From positions 1 through 41,913 of the forward strand of contig PGYS01000009.1 in NCBI GenBank assembly GCA_002839795.1: a stretch of DNA of 41,913 nucleotides, in the 5' to 3' direction. The notes under the pieces are model-generated. The model saw only the letters and a list, made by a program, of their open reading frames with translations. It was not told the origin of the DNA and searched no databases. The stretch's first letter is position 1. Every line of letters begins with the position of its first letter. The stretch is from Ignavibacteriae bacterium HGW-Ignavibacteriae-3 (GTDB taxonomy: Bacteria; Bacteroidota; Ignavibacteria; Ignavibacteriales; Melioribacteraceae). A program made the position numbers and the translations under genes. Shown here piece by piece: positions 7,623 through 15,557 of this stretch.

Positions 7623-9397
7623 GTGAATTAAATCAAAATCCGACTCTCATCGATCCCGATATGAAGGAGATTGTTGAGAGTTTTTTAATAGAGACGAAGG
7701 AAATACTAGAGAAACTGGATTTTGATCTTCTCGAACTGGAAAAAAGACCGGATGATGCAGATCTGCTTAATAAAATTTTCAGGTCATTCCACACCATCAA
7801 GGGTACATCGGGATTTCTCGGTCTTGAAAAACTCCCGCTAATTACACATAAATGTGAAGACATACTTAATAAACTTCGAAAAGGCGAATTAAAACTGAGC
7901 ATCCGTTTAATGGATGGAATTATTCTCGGTTATGATACTATAAGAGAACTTCTAAATAAAATTGAGTTTGAACAAAATGAGGATTATGATATTTCAGGTG
8001 CGGCCGCCTCTCTGGAAGTTTTAATCGGCGAAATTGAAAACGGAAATTTGCTGGATGAGACTCCTCTTGCAATAAACACAACTGTTATGCCCAATGAGTT
8101 CAAGTCTGAAGCAATGCACCCGAATGAAAATACACAGGGTCGAGCTGATAGTACCAATGATGAAATTGCAAAAAAATCTGCCGCGGCTCCGCAAACAAAT
8201 GAAAACACTATCAGGATTGATGTTAACAGACTCGACGCTCTGCTTGATATAGTTTCCGAACTCGTTCTGGGAAGGAACAGGCTTGCGGAGGTTAGCGCGA
8301 AATTCGGAATCGAGCATGAAGGCACCAAATATTCCAAGGAATTCGGAGAAGTAGCAAAACAAATTGATCTTATGACAACTGAACTGCAGCTTGTTGTAAT
8401 GAAACTTCGGATGATAAAGATCGCAAAAATTTTTAACCGTTATCCGCGGCTGGTGCGTGATATAAGCAAAGAGATGGGTAAAGAAGTTGAACTTATAATT
8501 AAAGGCGAGGAAACAGAAGTTGATAAAAATCTGATAGAGGAAATTAACGATCCCCTTGTTCATTTAATACGCAACTCTATAGACCACGGTGTTGAAGGAC
8601 CGGAAAAACGCATTAAGGCCGGAAAAAATAAAAAAGGAAAAGTAACTCTTTCCGCCGAGCATCTTGGGAACAATGTAATAATAACAATTGAAGACGACGG
8701 AAATGGAATTGACCCGGATGTTATAAGGGAAAAAGCTATTGAGAAAGGACTGATTACACGTGAAAGGACAAAAGAACTTTCCAGACAGGAAGTGATGGCA
8801 TTAATATTTCTACCCGGCTTTTCTACCGCTGAAAGGGTCTCAAATGTTTCGGGACGCGGCGTCGGTATGGATGTTGTCAAAACAAACGTAGCTAAATTGC
8901 GCGGAATCATTAATATAGAGTCTGAACCCGGGATCAGGACTAAAATATCTCTCAAACTCCCTCTTACATTGGCGATTATATCCGGAATGATAGTAAAAGT
9001 AGACGGAGATTTTCTTGTTATTCCGCTCGGCTCTGTAATAGAAGTCCTGCGCGTAAACAAAAACCAGCTCTATTCTGTAAATAGTAAACCTGTAATAAAA
9101 CTCCGTGATTCCGTCCTTCCTTTGGTTACTCTCGATCATCTTCTCACCGGAAAGGTGAACGGCAAAAATCATGAAGAAAAAGAATGGCAGTATATTGTTG
9201 AGATTGGAGTCGCGGAAAAGCGTTACGGAATCAAGGTAGATGAGCTGATCGGTCAGCAGGAAGTGGTTATTAAATCTCTCGGCTCTTATCTCGGAAAAAT
9301 AGACGGCGTTGCAGGCTCAACAATCATGGGCGATGGCACGGTCGTAATGATCCTTGATGTGAACGAATTATTTATCAGAATGGAAAGAAACTCTTGA
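7619..9397 (+). CDS. cheA: Chemotaxis histidine kinase CheA, lacking P2
   Basis: Central kinase of the chemotaxis array. The P1 phosphotransfer domain (about 14-135) has His58 in FRSFHTIKGTSGFLG. A linker of about 60 residues replaces the usual P2 CheY-docking domain. P3 dimerisation begins near 195 (IRIDVNRLDALLDIVSELVLGRNRL). The P4 ATPase shows the N-box NDPLVHLIRNSIDHGVE (about 310-326), DDGNGID (about 358) and GRGVGMDVV (about 411). The P5 CheW-like domain fills about 450-592. The start ATG overlaps the cheZ stop, and the TTG start of cheB overlaps its own stop. At 592 residues it is shorter than enzymes with P2. Confidence 0.96.
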   Translation: MSELNQNPTLIDPDMKEIVESFLIETKEILEKLDFDLLELEKRPDDADLLNKIFRSFHTIKGTSGFLGLEKLPLITHKCEDILNKLRKGELKLSIRLMDGIILGYDTIRELLNKIEFEQNEDYDISGAAASLEVLIGEIENGNLLDETPLAINTTVMPNEFKSEAMHPNENTQGRADSTNDEIAKKSAAAPQTNENTIRIDVNRLDALLDIVSELVLGRNRLAEVSAKFGIEHEGTKYSKEFGEVAKQIDLMTTELQLVVMKLRMIKIAKIFNRYPRLVRDISKEMGKEVELIIKGEETEVDKNLIEEINDPLVHLIRNSIDHGVEGPEKRIKAGKNKKGKVTLSAEHLGNNVIITIEDDGNGIDPDVIREKAIEKGLITRERTKELSRQEVMALIFLPGFSTAERVSNVSGRGVGMDVVKTNVAKLRGIINIESEPGIRTKISLKLPLTLAIISGMIVKVDGDFLVIPLGSVIEVLRVNKNQLYSVNSKPVIKLRDSVLPLVTLDHLLTGKVNGKNHEEKEWQYIVEIGVAEKRYGIKVDELIGQQEVVIKSLGSYLGKIDGVAGSTIMGDGTVVMILDVNELFIRMERNS

Positions 9398-10467
9398 ACG
9401 AAATTATTACAGTCCTGATAGTTGATGATTCCGCCTTCATGAGAAAATCGTTGTCGATAATGCTGGAGAGCGATCCCGGTATTAAAGTTATTGCAACGGC
9501 CAGAAATGGCAGGGAAGGAGTTGACTTTGCGAAGAGTCTTCATCCTGATATAATTACGCTTGATATTGAAATGCCCATAATGGATGGTATTACCGCTCTT
9601 CAGAAAATCATGAAAGAGTGTCCTACGTCTGTAATAATGGTAAGCTCAATTACAACGGAGGGTGCTCAGGCGACTATCCAAGCCTTGGAACTCGGTGCTG
9701 TGGATTTTATTTCCAAAGAATTATCTTTTGTTAGTCTGAGTATCTCTAACATTAAAGCAGAAATAATTCAGAAAGTAAAAACGATTGTAAGGCAGAAATC
9801 TCTTAAAGAACGCCTGGCCAGAATAAGAGATTCATCCGGGCAGCCTAAAACCTACAGAAGGTTAACAAGTGTTTTACAAGAATTGCCGAGAATCGGATAT
9901 TCTGCTGTTGCAATCGGCATTTCAACCGGAGGACCTCTTACACTTCAAAAAATTCTTCCGATGATCTCCGATAAAATTAATGTTCCTGTTTTTATTGTTC
10001 AGCATATGCCTCCGAAATTTACCAGATCATTGGCGGAACGGTTAAACGGTTTGTCGCCCCTGGAAATAAAGGAGGCCGAAGATAACGAAGAGGTGAGGCG
10101 GAATGTGGTTTATATTGCGCCCGGAGGATCTCAAATGACAATAACAAATGAGAGTCTTACAAAAATAAAAATTCTAATTTCATCTGAACCGAGCGATATA
10201 ATTCACCGGCCTTCCGTAGACGTTATGATGAATTCGGTTATTGATATCTACGGCAGGCATACATTGGGAATAATTATGACCGGTATGGGAAGAGACGGCT
10301 TGGAAGCCACAAAAAAATTGAAATCAATCGGTGGTCATGCAATTGCACAGGATGAGGAAAGCAGCGTTGTTTACGGAATGCCTAAGGCAATTGTTGATGC
10401 AGGTTATGCCGATCTTATTCTGCCCCCGGAGGGAATTGCGGGAACTATCAACAGAGTTTTCCAGTAA
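9394..10467 (+). CDS. cheB: Chemoreceptor methylesterase CheB
   Basis: Removes methyl groups from receptors and deamidates glutamines when its receiver is phosphorylated. The receiver has DD (11-12) and Asp57 in ITLDIEMP. The esterase domain starts near 168, and its catalytic triad is visible: Ser177 in GISTGGP, His204 in VQHMPP and Asp301 in TGMGRDG. The start is a TTG overlapping the cheA stop (TTGA); the next in-frame ATG would cut into the receiver, so TTG is chosen. It pairs with cheR in the same operon. Confidence 0.95.
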   Translation: MNEIITVLIVDDSAFMRKSLSIMLESDPGIKVIATARNGREGVDFAKSLHPDIITLDIEMPIMDGITALQKIMKECPTSVIMVSSITTEGAQATIQALELGAVDFISKELSFVSLSISNIKAEIIQKVKTIVRQKSLKERLARIRDSSGQPKTYRRLTSVLQELPRIGYSAVAIGISTGGPLTLQKILPMISDKINVPVFIVQHMPPKFTRSLAERLNGLSPLEIKEAEDNEEVRRNVVYIAPGGSQMTITNESLTKIKILISSEPSDIIHRPSVDVMMNSVIDIYGRHTLGIIMTGMGRDGLEATKKLKSIGGHAIAQDEESSVVYGMPKAIVDAGYADLILPPEGIAGTINRVFQ

Positions 10468-10499
10468 ATAAATTTTTAATTAAATAAGGAAGGACGGAA

Positions 10500-10748
10500 A
10501 TGGGAAATCATTTTGAAGACGCGCTTTTTAAGGATATTTTTTCTAAAAATAAATTACAAACCGGCAATCTGGTCAAACAGGAAGATTTTGAGGTCAAAGG
10601 ATCCGCCAAGATAACCGTTGAAGATGATGAAGTTGACGGTGTCCGGGTAATTCTTAAAAAAGATGCTAACGATTCAATTAAGGAGATAAAATTTGTTTGC
10701 TCATGCGGACAGACAAAATCAATTATTCTGGATTATTCTGAGCAATAA
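10500..10748 (+). CDS. Small unknown protein with CSC motif ending the che operon
   Basis: An 82-residue protein I do not recognise. It has an excellent ribosome-binding region (AAGGAAGGACGG before the ATG). The N-terminus is charged and helical (FEDALFKDIFSK), the middle acidic, and the C-terminus holds FVCSCGQTKSIILDY, with its only two cysteines in a CSC pair. Two cysteines alone do not make a zinc finger unless it dimerises; a redox or metal role is only a possibility. It is 32 nt after cheB and directly precedes the flgB promoter region, so it is probably co-transcribed with the chemotaxis genes. Confidence 0.7.
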   Translation: MGNHFEDALFKDIFSKNKLQTGNLVKQEDFEVKGSAKITVEDDEVDGVRVILKKDANDSIKEIKFVCSCGQTKSIILDYSEQ

Positions 10749-10755
10749 ATAACAA

Positions 10756-10773
10756 TAGGCGAATATTAGCCAA
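10756..10773 (+). promoter_or_regulatory. Predicted activator-binding dyad, flgB promoter
   Basis: TAGGCGAATATTAGCCAA is the best dyad of the set: GGC-G-AATATT-A-GCC is symmetric but for one pair, and it matches 16 of 18 positions of TTGGCTAATATTAGCCAA. The AATATT starts at 10762, exactly 62 nt before the -24 GG at 10824. AATATTAGCCAA (12 nt) is shared letter for letter with the fliL promoter site. Confidence 0.7.
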
Positions 10774-10821
10774 AAAAGGCGCTCCTCTTTAATACATTCA
10801 TATAATTTCAGAACATTTAGC

Positions 10822-10838
10822 TTGGCATTTTATTTGGG
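10822..10838 (+). promoter_or_regulatory. Sigma-54-like -24/-12 promoter of the flgB operon
   Basis: TTGGCAT-TTTAT-TTGGG fits TGGCAC-N5-TTGC, with GG at 10824-10825 and TTG ending at 10836; the C of the -12 GC is G. The predicted transcript start is near 10849, 19 nt before the flgB ATG. The fixed distance to the upstream dyad, as at two other operons, supports it. Confidence 0.7.
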
Positions 10839-10867
10839 TAGTTAAAAGAAAAACTCAAAGACATAAA

Positions 10868-11263
10868 ATGCCAACATCAGTCAAATTACTTCAGAATCTT
10901 CTCGATTATTGCGCGGTAAAAAATCAGGTCATCGCAAAAAATATTTCCAACATCGGAACAGAAAATTACAGAAGGGAAGATGTTGTGTTCAAGGATGTTC
11001 TGGAAGAGAACGTAAATTCAATTCTAAAAACTTCAAACGGCCGCCACATCAACAATCTACCCGGTGATATATCTCCCAATTCAAAATTTGAAAGTGTTCT
11101 CGATGAGAGCACCGATATGGATTCCGGAATCAATAATGTGAATATCGATCGTGAAATGGCCGAACTGGCAGAGAATACGCTTCGCTTCAAGTTTGCTTCA
11201 AGAAAAATCGGAGACTATTACCGAAACATTCAAAACGTAATTAGAGCGGGAGGCAAAGTTTGA
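10868..11263 (+). CDS. flgB: Flagellar proximal rod protein FlgB
   Basis: Proximal rod subunit linking the MS ring/export gate to the rod. At 131 residues it has normal length. The rod/hook family N-terminal motif is KNQVIAKNISNIGTENYRRED, and the C-terminal part ends with NNVNIDREMAELAENTLRFKFASRKI, typical of FlgB. It is the first gene of the flgB operon, 19 nt after a predicted sigma-54 start site, and it overlaps flgC by 4 nt. Confidence 0.96.
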   Translation: MPTSVKLLQNLLDYCAVKNQVIAKNISNIGTENYRREDVVFKDVLEENVNSILKTSNGRHINNLPGDISPNSKFESVLDESTDMDSGINNVNIDREMAELAENTLRFKFASRKIGDYYRNIQNVIRAGGKV

Positions 11264-11763
11264 AAGTTCTTGGAAGTTTATTCGGTTTGAATTTTAGTTC
11301 GCGTGGCATGAGTATCCAGAGAAAAAAGATGGATCTGATCTCTCAGAACATTGCCAATGCCGATACTGTGCGTACAGAAACCGGAGAACCGTATAAAAGA
11401 AAATATATAAAAGTCGAGACTGAGCAGAATTCATTCGCTAAAAATTTATCCAGCGAAGGACAGATGCTTAAACTCTCAACAACAAAACAGGGTCATATAG
11501 CCGTATCAGCCGCTCAGAAGGATATTTCTATTTCGGGAGAACTGGAAAAACTGAGTTTGAACGAGATGGTAGATCAGAAACAGGGCGACCTTGTTCATAT
11601 GCCTGATCATCCGGATGCTAACGAAAAAGGATACGTTCAGATGTCGAACGTTAGCGTTATTAACGAAATGGTTGATATGATAGCGGCAACAAGAAGCTAC
11701 GAGGCAAATCTTCAGGCGCTTAATGCGGCCAAACAGATGATTAAAGATTCGTTGGAGATCTAA
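11260..11763 (+). CDS. flgC: Flagellar proximal rod protein FlgC
   Basis: Rod subunit of 167 residues. The N-terminus, FSSRGMSIQRKKMDLISQNIANADT, and the C-terminus, YVQMSNVSVINEMVDMIAATRSYEANLQALNAAKQMI, are diagnostic for FlgC. The start is a TTG overlapping the flgB stop (TTGA); the next Met is at residue 17, inside the conserved N-terminal helix, so TTG is preferred. The stop overlaps the next gene by one base (TAATG). It is a little longer than typical FlgC, with the extra length in the middle. Confidence 0.96.
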   Translation: MKVLGSLFGLNFSSRGMSIQRKKMDLISQNIANADTVRTETGEPYKRKYIKVETEQNSFAKNLSSEGQMLKLSTTKQGHIAVSAAQKDISISGELEKLSLNEMVDQKQGDLVHMPDHPDANEKGYVQMSNVSVINEMVDMIAATRSYEANLQALNAAKQMIKDSLEI

Positions 11764-12002
11764 TGAAAGTATCTACAAACAGTATAGGCAATTATCAGCC
11801 ATCATACATTAGGACAAATGCGGTTACCAGAAATGATGCCGTTCAGAAAACAGAAAAAGAAAATATTTCTGTGGAAGAAAAAAAGTTTTTTGCCGAACTC
11901 TATCCCGGCAGGCGCGATGAGATAGCGGGATACCAATCTTATAACTCAAAAGGGAAAGTTTCCGGCGTTCATGTCGGTTCCCTTTTTGACAGGAGAGGAT
12001 AA
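11763..12002 (+). CDS. Small unknown protein between flgC and fliE
   Basis: A 79-residue soluble protein that I do not recognise. It is tightly coupled to its neighbours: its ATG overlaps the flgC stop (TAATG), and fliE starts 1 nt after its stop. The first 35 residues are polar and likely disordered. The C-terminal half looks conserved-like: EEKKFFAELYPGRRDEI, GYQSYNSKGKVSGVHVG, then SLFDRRG at the very end. The position, exactly between rod and rod-adaptor genes, suggests an assembly chaperone, a rod accessory or a regulator. No function can be assigned. Confidence 0.75.
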   Translation: MKVSTNSIGNYQPSYIRTNAVTRNDAVQKTEKENISVEEKKFFAELYPGRRDEIAGYQSYNSKGKVSGVHVGSLFDRRG

Positions 12003-12003
12003 T

Positions 12004-12294
12004 ATGAATATAGAAGGTCTCGGAAGTCTAATTCCGTCATCAGTTCAGCCCCAGAAAACAAATAAAACCGGAGCTGAAAATTTCGGCAGCACGCTGACCG
12101 ATCTTATAAAAGATGCTAATCAGGATCAGATTGATTCACATGCGGCAATAGAAAATTTCGTCGGCGGACAAGGAGTTCAACTTCATGAAGTAATGATAGC
12201 AGGTGAAAAAGCTAAAACAAGTCTTGACCTGTTGATGGAAATCAGAAATAAAACAATTGATATGTTCAAAGAATTAACAAGGATGCCGGTTTAA
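12004..12294 (+). CDS. fliE: Flagellar hook-basal body adaptor FliE
   Basis: A 96-residue protein joining the MS ring to the rod. The C-terminal helix, VQLHEVMIAGEKAKTSLDLLMEIRNKTIDMFKELTRMPV, is the FliE signature. The ATG at 12004 is chosen over an in-frame GTG at 11971 because it has AGGAGAGG about 5 nt upstream, begins one base after the previous stop, and gives the usual length. The region between residues 10 and 30 is low in complexity. Confidence 0.95.
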   Translation: MNIEGLGSLIPSSVQPQKTNKTGAENFGSTLTDLIKDANQDQIDSHAAIENFVGGQGVQLHEVMIAGEKAKTSLDLLMEIRNKTIDMFKELTRMPV

Positions 12295-12296
12295 TT

Positions 12297-13913
12297 ATGA
12301 ATTCAAATCCGCTTCAGGCACTATTCGGTATTCTGAATAAATTAAACCCCAAACAGAAATTTATGCTTGGGGGAGGTGTTGCTTTAACGGTCGGATTGCT
12401 GTCAGTTCTGCTTTTTATTCTGAACGAACCGAACTATACCACTTTGTATTCAGGATTATCCCAGGAAGATGCTTCAAAAGTCGTTGAGTATCTCTCCAAT
12501 CAAAAAACTCTTTATAAGATAGAGGATAACGGTCAAACGATTAAGGTACCGAGGGAACAAGTGTACGAACTCCGTTTGGCTGTCGGAGGAAAAGGCATTA
12601 TAAACTCCGGAACAAAGGGTTATGAGTTATTTGATAATAACACTATGGGAATGAGTGAATTTCAACAGAAGCTGAACTTCAAACGCGCGCTCGAAGGAGA
12701 ACTCTCAAGAACTATTCAGCAGCAGGAAGGAGTAGCGAGCGCAAGAGTTCAAATTGTTATTCCGCAGAAATCAATTTTCAAAGAGGAAGAAAAACTGCCT
12801 TCGGCGTCTATAGTCCTGAGATTAAAAAGTAATGCTCTGCCGAGTAAGGAAAATATCCAATCTATCGTTAATCTAATTACGGGAAGCGTGGAAGGTTTGC
12901 AGGCCTCAAAAGTTTCTATTATTGATACAAAGGGAAGAATACTTAATAGTGATAACGATGAAGGTCCGCTTGCATTTGCGTCAACAAAACAATATGAAAT
13001 AAAAAAATCAGTAGAAAATTATCTTGTGCGTAAAGCCCAGTCGATGCTGGATAATGTTCTGGGTTTGGGCAATTCAATGGTGCAGGTGAATGCAGATCTT
13101 AATTTTGACCAGGTTGAAAAAACTATGGAGAATTATGATCCCGATTCACAGGTCGCTGTCAGCGAATCCCAGGTTAAAGCAAACAATCAGGGAAAAGGAA
13201 GAAACGACTCAACAGCGCAGTCCAATGCAAATACTATCACAAATTATGAAATCAGTAAGACCATTGAAAGAGTAGTTTCCGGAAGCGGGAATATTAAACG
13301 CTTAAGTGTCGCCGCGGTTATTAACGACATACCGAAAGAAGTAAAAAATGGCGATAAAACCGAAATTGTCTTTGATCCCCGTCCGCAGGAACAGATTAAG
13401 AAACTTGAGGAGATAATTAAAAACGCCGTTGGTCTTGATGTGCAAAGAAACGATCAGTTTTCCATTACAAATATTCCGTTCGAAACAAAAGTGCCGGAAA
13501 TAATCACAGAAGAAGCGGGCTCCGGAGCATTGCCGAATGCAGATCAATGGATTAATCTGACTTTTATAGTCGTCGCCATTGTTTCATCAATTTTTGTTCT
13601 CAAAAGTTTAATGAAAAGATTAAAGAATGAAAGAATAGTTATCGGAACTGTTAATCCGTCGCAATTTGCGTCGATGGGCGACTCCCTTGCCGTATCTGCG
13701 CCGGCCTCTCTGTCCCAGTCCCCGTCATCTGTAAATCAGCTTGTGGCAAAGAAGAAGAATCGAATTTTGCCGATGGGAGATATTGAAGATGATATTTCCG
13801 ATGAAGCAATGCAGAAGAAAAATCAGCAGGAAAGAATTGTTAATTACGTAAGTAAAAATCCAATAGATGCAGCAAAACTAATTAATGCCTGGATGCATGA
13901 AGATGAGATCTAA
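12297..13913 (+). CDS. fliF: Flagellar MS-ring protein FliF
   Basis: Inner-membrane ring on which the motor and export gate are built. It is 538 residues long with two membrane segments, about 22-42 (FMLGGGVALTVGLLSVLLFIL) and about 418-437 (NLTFIVVAIVSSIFVLKSLM). The periplasmic ring-building domains are recognisable, with NEPNYTTLYSGLSQEDASKVVEYL and FQQKLNFKRALEGELSRTI near the start. The cytoplasmic tail ends NYVSKNPIDAAKLINAWMHED, the FliG-binding helix. The fliG coding region overlaps its 3' end. Confidence 0.97.
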   Translation: MNSNPLQALFGILNKLNPKQKFMLGGGVALTVGLLSVLLFILNEPNYTTLYSGLSQEDASKVVEYLSNQKTLYKIEDNGQTIKVPREQVYELRLAVGGKGIINSGTKGYELFDNNTMGMSEFQQKLNFKRALEGELSRTIQQQEGVASARVQIVIPQKSIFKEEEKLPSASIVLRLKSNALPSKENIQSIVNLITGSVEGLQASKVSIIDTKGRILNSDNDEGPLAFASTKQYEIKKSVENYLVRKAQSMLDNVLGLGNSMVQVNADLNFDQVEKTMENYDPDSQVAVSESQVKANNQGKGRNDSTAQSNANTITNYEISKTIERVVSGSGNIKRLSVAAVINDIPKEVKNGDKTEIVFDPRPQEQIKKLEEIIKNAVGLDVQRNDQFSITNIPFETKVPEIITEEAGSGALPNADQWINLTFIVVAIVSSIFVLKSLMKRLKNERIVIGTVNPSQFASMGDSLAVSAPASLSQSPSSVNQLVAKKKNRILPMGDIEDDISDEAMQKKNQQERIVNYVSKNPIDAAKLINAWMHEDEI

Positions 13914-14943
13914 CGACAAATTACAACTCAAAGACTTGGGAGAAGAAATCTCCGGTTCACAAAAAGCCGCAATGCTAATGGTTGCTCTAAACGTTGAAGC
14001 GGCTTCACTTGTCCTTCGCTATCTTGATCCGGCCGACGTGGAGAATCTTACTGCGGAAATATCCAAGGTTAAGAATATCTCCTCCAAGACAGCCGATAAG
14101 GTAATTGATGAATTCTACAGCATGGTTACCGCAAGGGAATATGTACTGGAAGGAGGTTTGGATTTTGCCCAGGCAGTTCTTGAAAAAAGTTACGGATCAC
14201 CCAAGGCAATCGAAATCATTGAAAAAGTAAAAAGATTAACCACGATGAAGGGGTTCGACGTTCTTAAGAAGGCAGAACCCGCCCAACTTGTAAACTTTTT
14301 GAATAAAGAACATCCCCAGACGATGGCTTTAATATTATCGCAGCTTAGCCCGGATCAGACGGCTAATGCTTTAAAGGAATTACCTGAAGAATTAAGAATT
14401 GACGTTGTTTACCGGATTGCAACGTTAGGTAAAATAGCGCCTCAGACTTTAAAACAGATAGAACATGTTGTGGATGAAATCGCCGGCGCGTCAATGAGCC
14501 AATCGGTTGGAAAACTCGGCGGGGCAAAGTGCCTTGCGGCAATTCTGAACAGAACAAATGTAGCGATGGTTAAGGAACTTCTGGATAAGCTGGAAGGAAT
14601 AGACACTGAAACAACCTACGAAGTTAAAAGACTTATGTTCATCTTTGAGGAAATAATAAACATTGCCGATAAGGATATTCAAAAAATTATGAGGGAAATC
14701 GACAGAAAAGATCTTGCCCTCGCGTTAAAAATATCCGATGATAAATTAAGAGAAAAAATATTCAAGAACATGAGCGAGCGTGCAGCGGACCTGCTTAAAG
14801 AAGAACTTCAATACATGGGAATGGTAAAATTGAAAGAGGTTGAAGGCGCTCAGGCGCGTATAATCGATGTGATTAAACGCTTAGAGGAACAGGGAGAAAT
14901 TTCCCTCAACCTGCGCGGCGGACCGGAAGAAGTTTATGTCTGA
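13903..14943 (+). CDS. fliG: Flagellar motor switch protein FliG
   Basis: C-ring protein that receives torque from the stators. The N-terminal domain begins GSQKAAMLMVALNVEAA, the middle domain carries EHPQTMALILSQLSPDQTANALKELPEELR, and the C-terminal torque helix region contains the charged series MREIDRKDLALALKISDDKLREKIFKNMSERAADLLKEEL in pieces. In-frame ATGs exist at 13885, 13897 and 13903; I prefer 13903, which has GGA 9 nt upstream and gives a normal N-terminus, with an 11-nt overlap with fliF. The start is uncertain by six codons. fliH overlaps its 3' end by 8 nt. Confidence 0.96.
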   Translation: MRSNDKLQLKDLGEEISGSQKAAMLMVALNVEAASLVLRYLDPADVENLTAEISKVKNISSKTADKVIDEFYSMVTAREYVLEGGLDFAQAVLEKSYGSPKAIEIIEKVKRLTTMKGFDVLKKAEPAQLVNFLNKEHPQTMALILSQLSPDQTANALKELPEELRIDVVYRIATLGKIAPQTLKQIEHVVDEIAGASMSQSVGKLGGAKCLAAILNRTNVAMVKELLDKLEGIDTETTYEVKRLMFIFEEIINIADKDIQKIMREIDRKDLALALKISDDKLREKIFKNMSERAADLLKEELQYMGMVKLKEVEGAQARIIDVIKRLEEQGEISLNLRGGPEEVYV

Positions 14944-15556
14944 TGTTATCAAGCTCAATCCGCGTTCAAGTAATACAAGTGTAAAGGTCTCCGGAATCGC
15001 AAACAGGATGGATCCGCAGAGCGAGACTGATTTGTATAAAAAACAGATGGAAGATCAGTATGCTAAGGGATTCAGCGATGCTCAGGAAAAAACCAGAAGG
15101 GACGTTGAACGTGAATACAGCGATAAACTTTTCCGTAAATATGAAGAAGTACACAGAATTTTACAGCACTTCGATGAAAGTTATAATGAGTATGAGACCG
15201 CATTTGAAAAACTGGTAATCGAAACAGCTTTTGAGATTTCAAAAAAAATTATTCAGAGAGAAATGAGCAACGAAACAGTGATTAATGAGAACGTTAAAAA
15301 GGCAATCAATAAAGTTATGGGAGCTAACGAGGTCAGATTAAAACTTAATCCCCTGGATGTGGAAAAATTAAATGAGGAGAGTAAAAATCTTATTCATGCC
15401 GGCTCATTCAATAAAATAAAAATTGAACCTGACGACCGGATTGAACAGGGCGGATGCCTGATTGAAACCGAAATCGGAAACGTTGATGCGAGAATTTCTA
15501 CTCAATTGAATGAAATGCAGAAACAGCTTGAAGATAGTCTTATAAAGAAGAGTTGA
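14936..15556 (+). CDS. fliH: Flagellar export ATPase regulator FliH
   Basis: A 206-residue peripheral-stalk protein that tethers the FliI ATPase to the C ring. The central half is strongly helical (YKKQMEDQYAKGFSDAQEK, then REYSDKLFRKYEEVHRIL). The C-terminal V-type ATPase E-subunit-like domain has LVIETAFEISKKIIQREMS, EVRLKLNPLDVEKL and EQGGCLIETEIGNVDARI, the last typical of FliH. Family sequence conservation is low, but position between fliG and fliI makes the call secure. Confidence 0.93.
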   Translation: MSDVIKLNPRSSNTSVKVSGIANRMDPQSETDLYKKQMEDQYAKGFSDAQEKTRRDVEREYSDKLFRKYEEVHRILQHFDESYNEYETAFEKLVIETAFEISKKIIQREMSNETVINENVKKAINKVMGANEVRLKLNPLDVEKLNEESKNLIHAGSFNKIKIEPDDRIEQGGCLIETEIGNVDARISTQLNEMQKQLEDSLIKKS

Positions 15557-15557
15557 A

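Noticed and set aside
11971-12003. GTG start for fliE, 11 codons upstream
   Set aside because: It would overlap the preceding gene and ignore the strong AGGAGAGG site just before the ATG at 12004; the shorter form has the usual FliE length.
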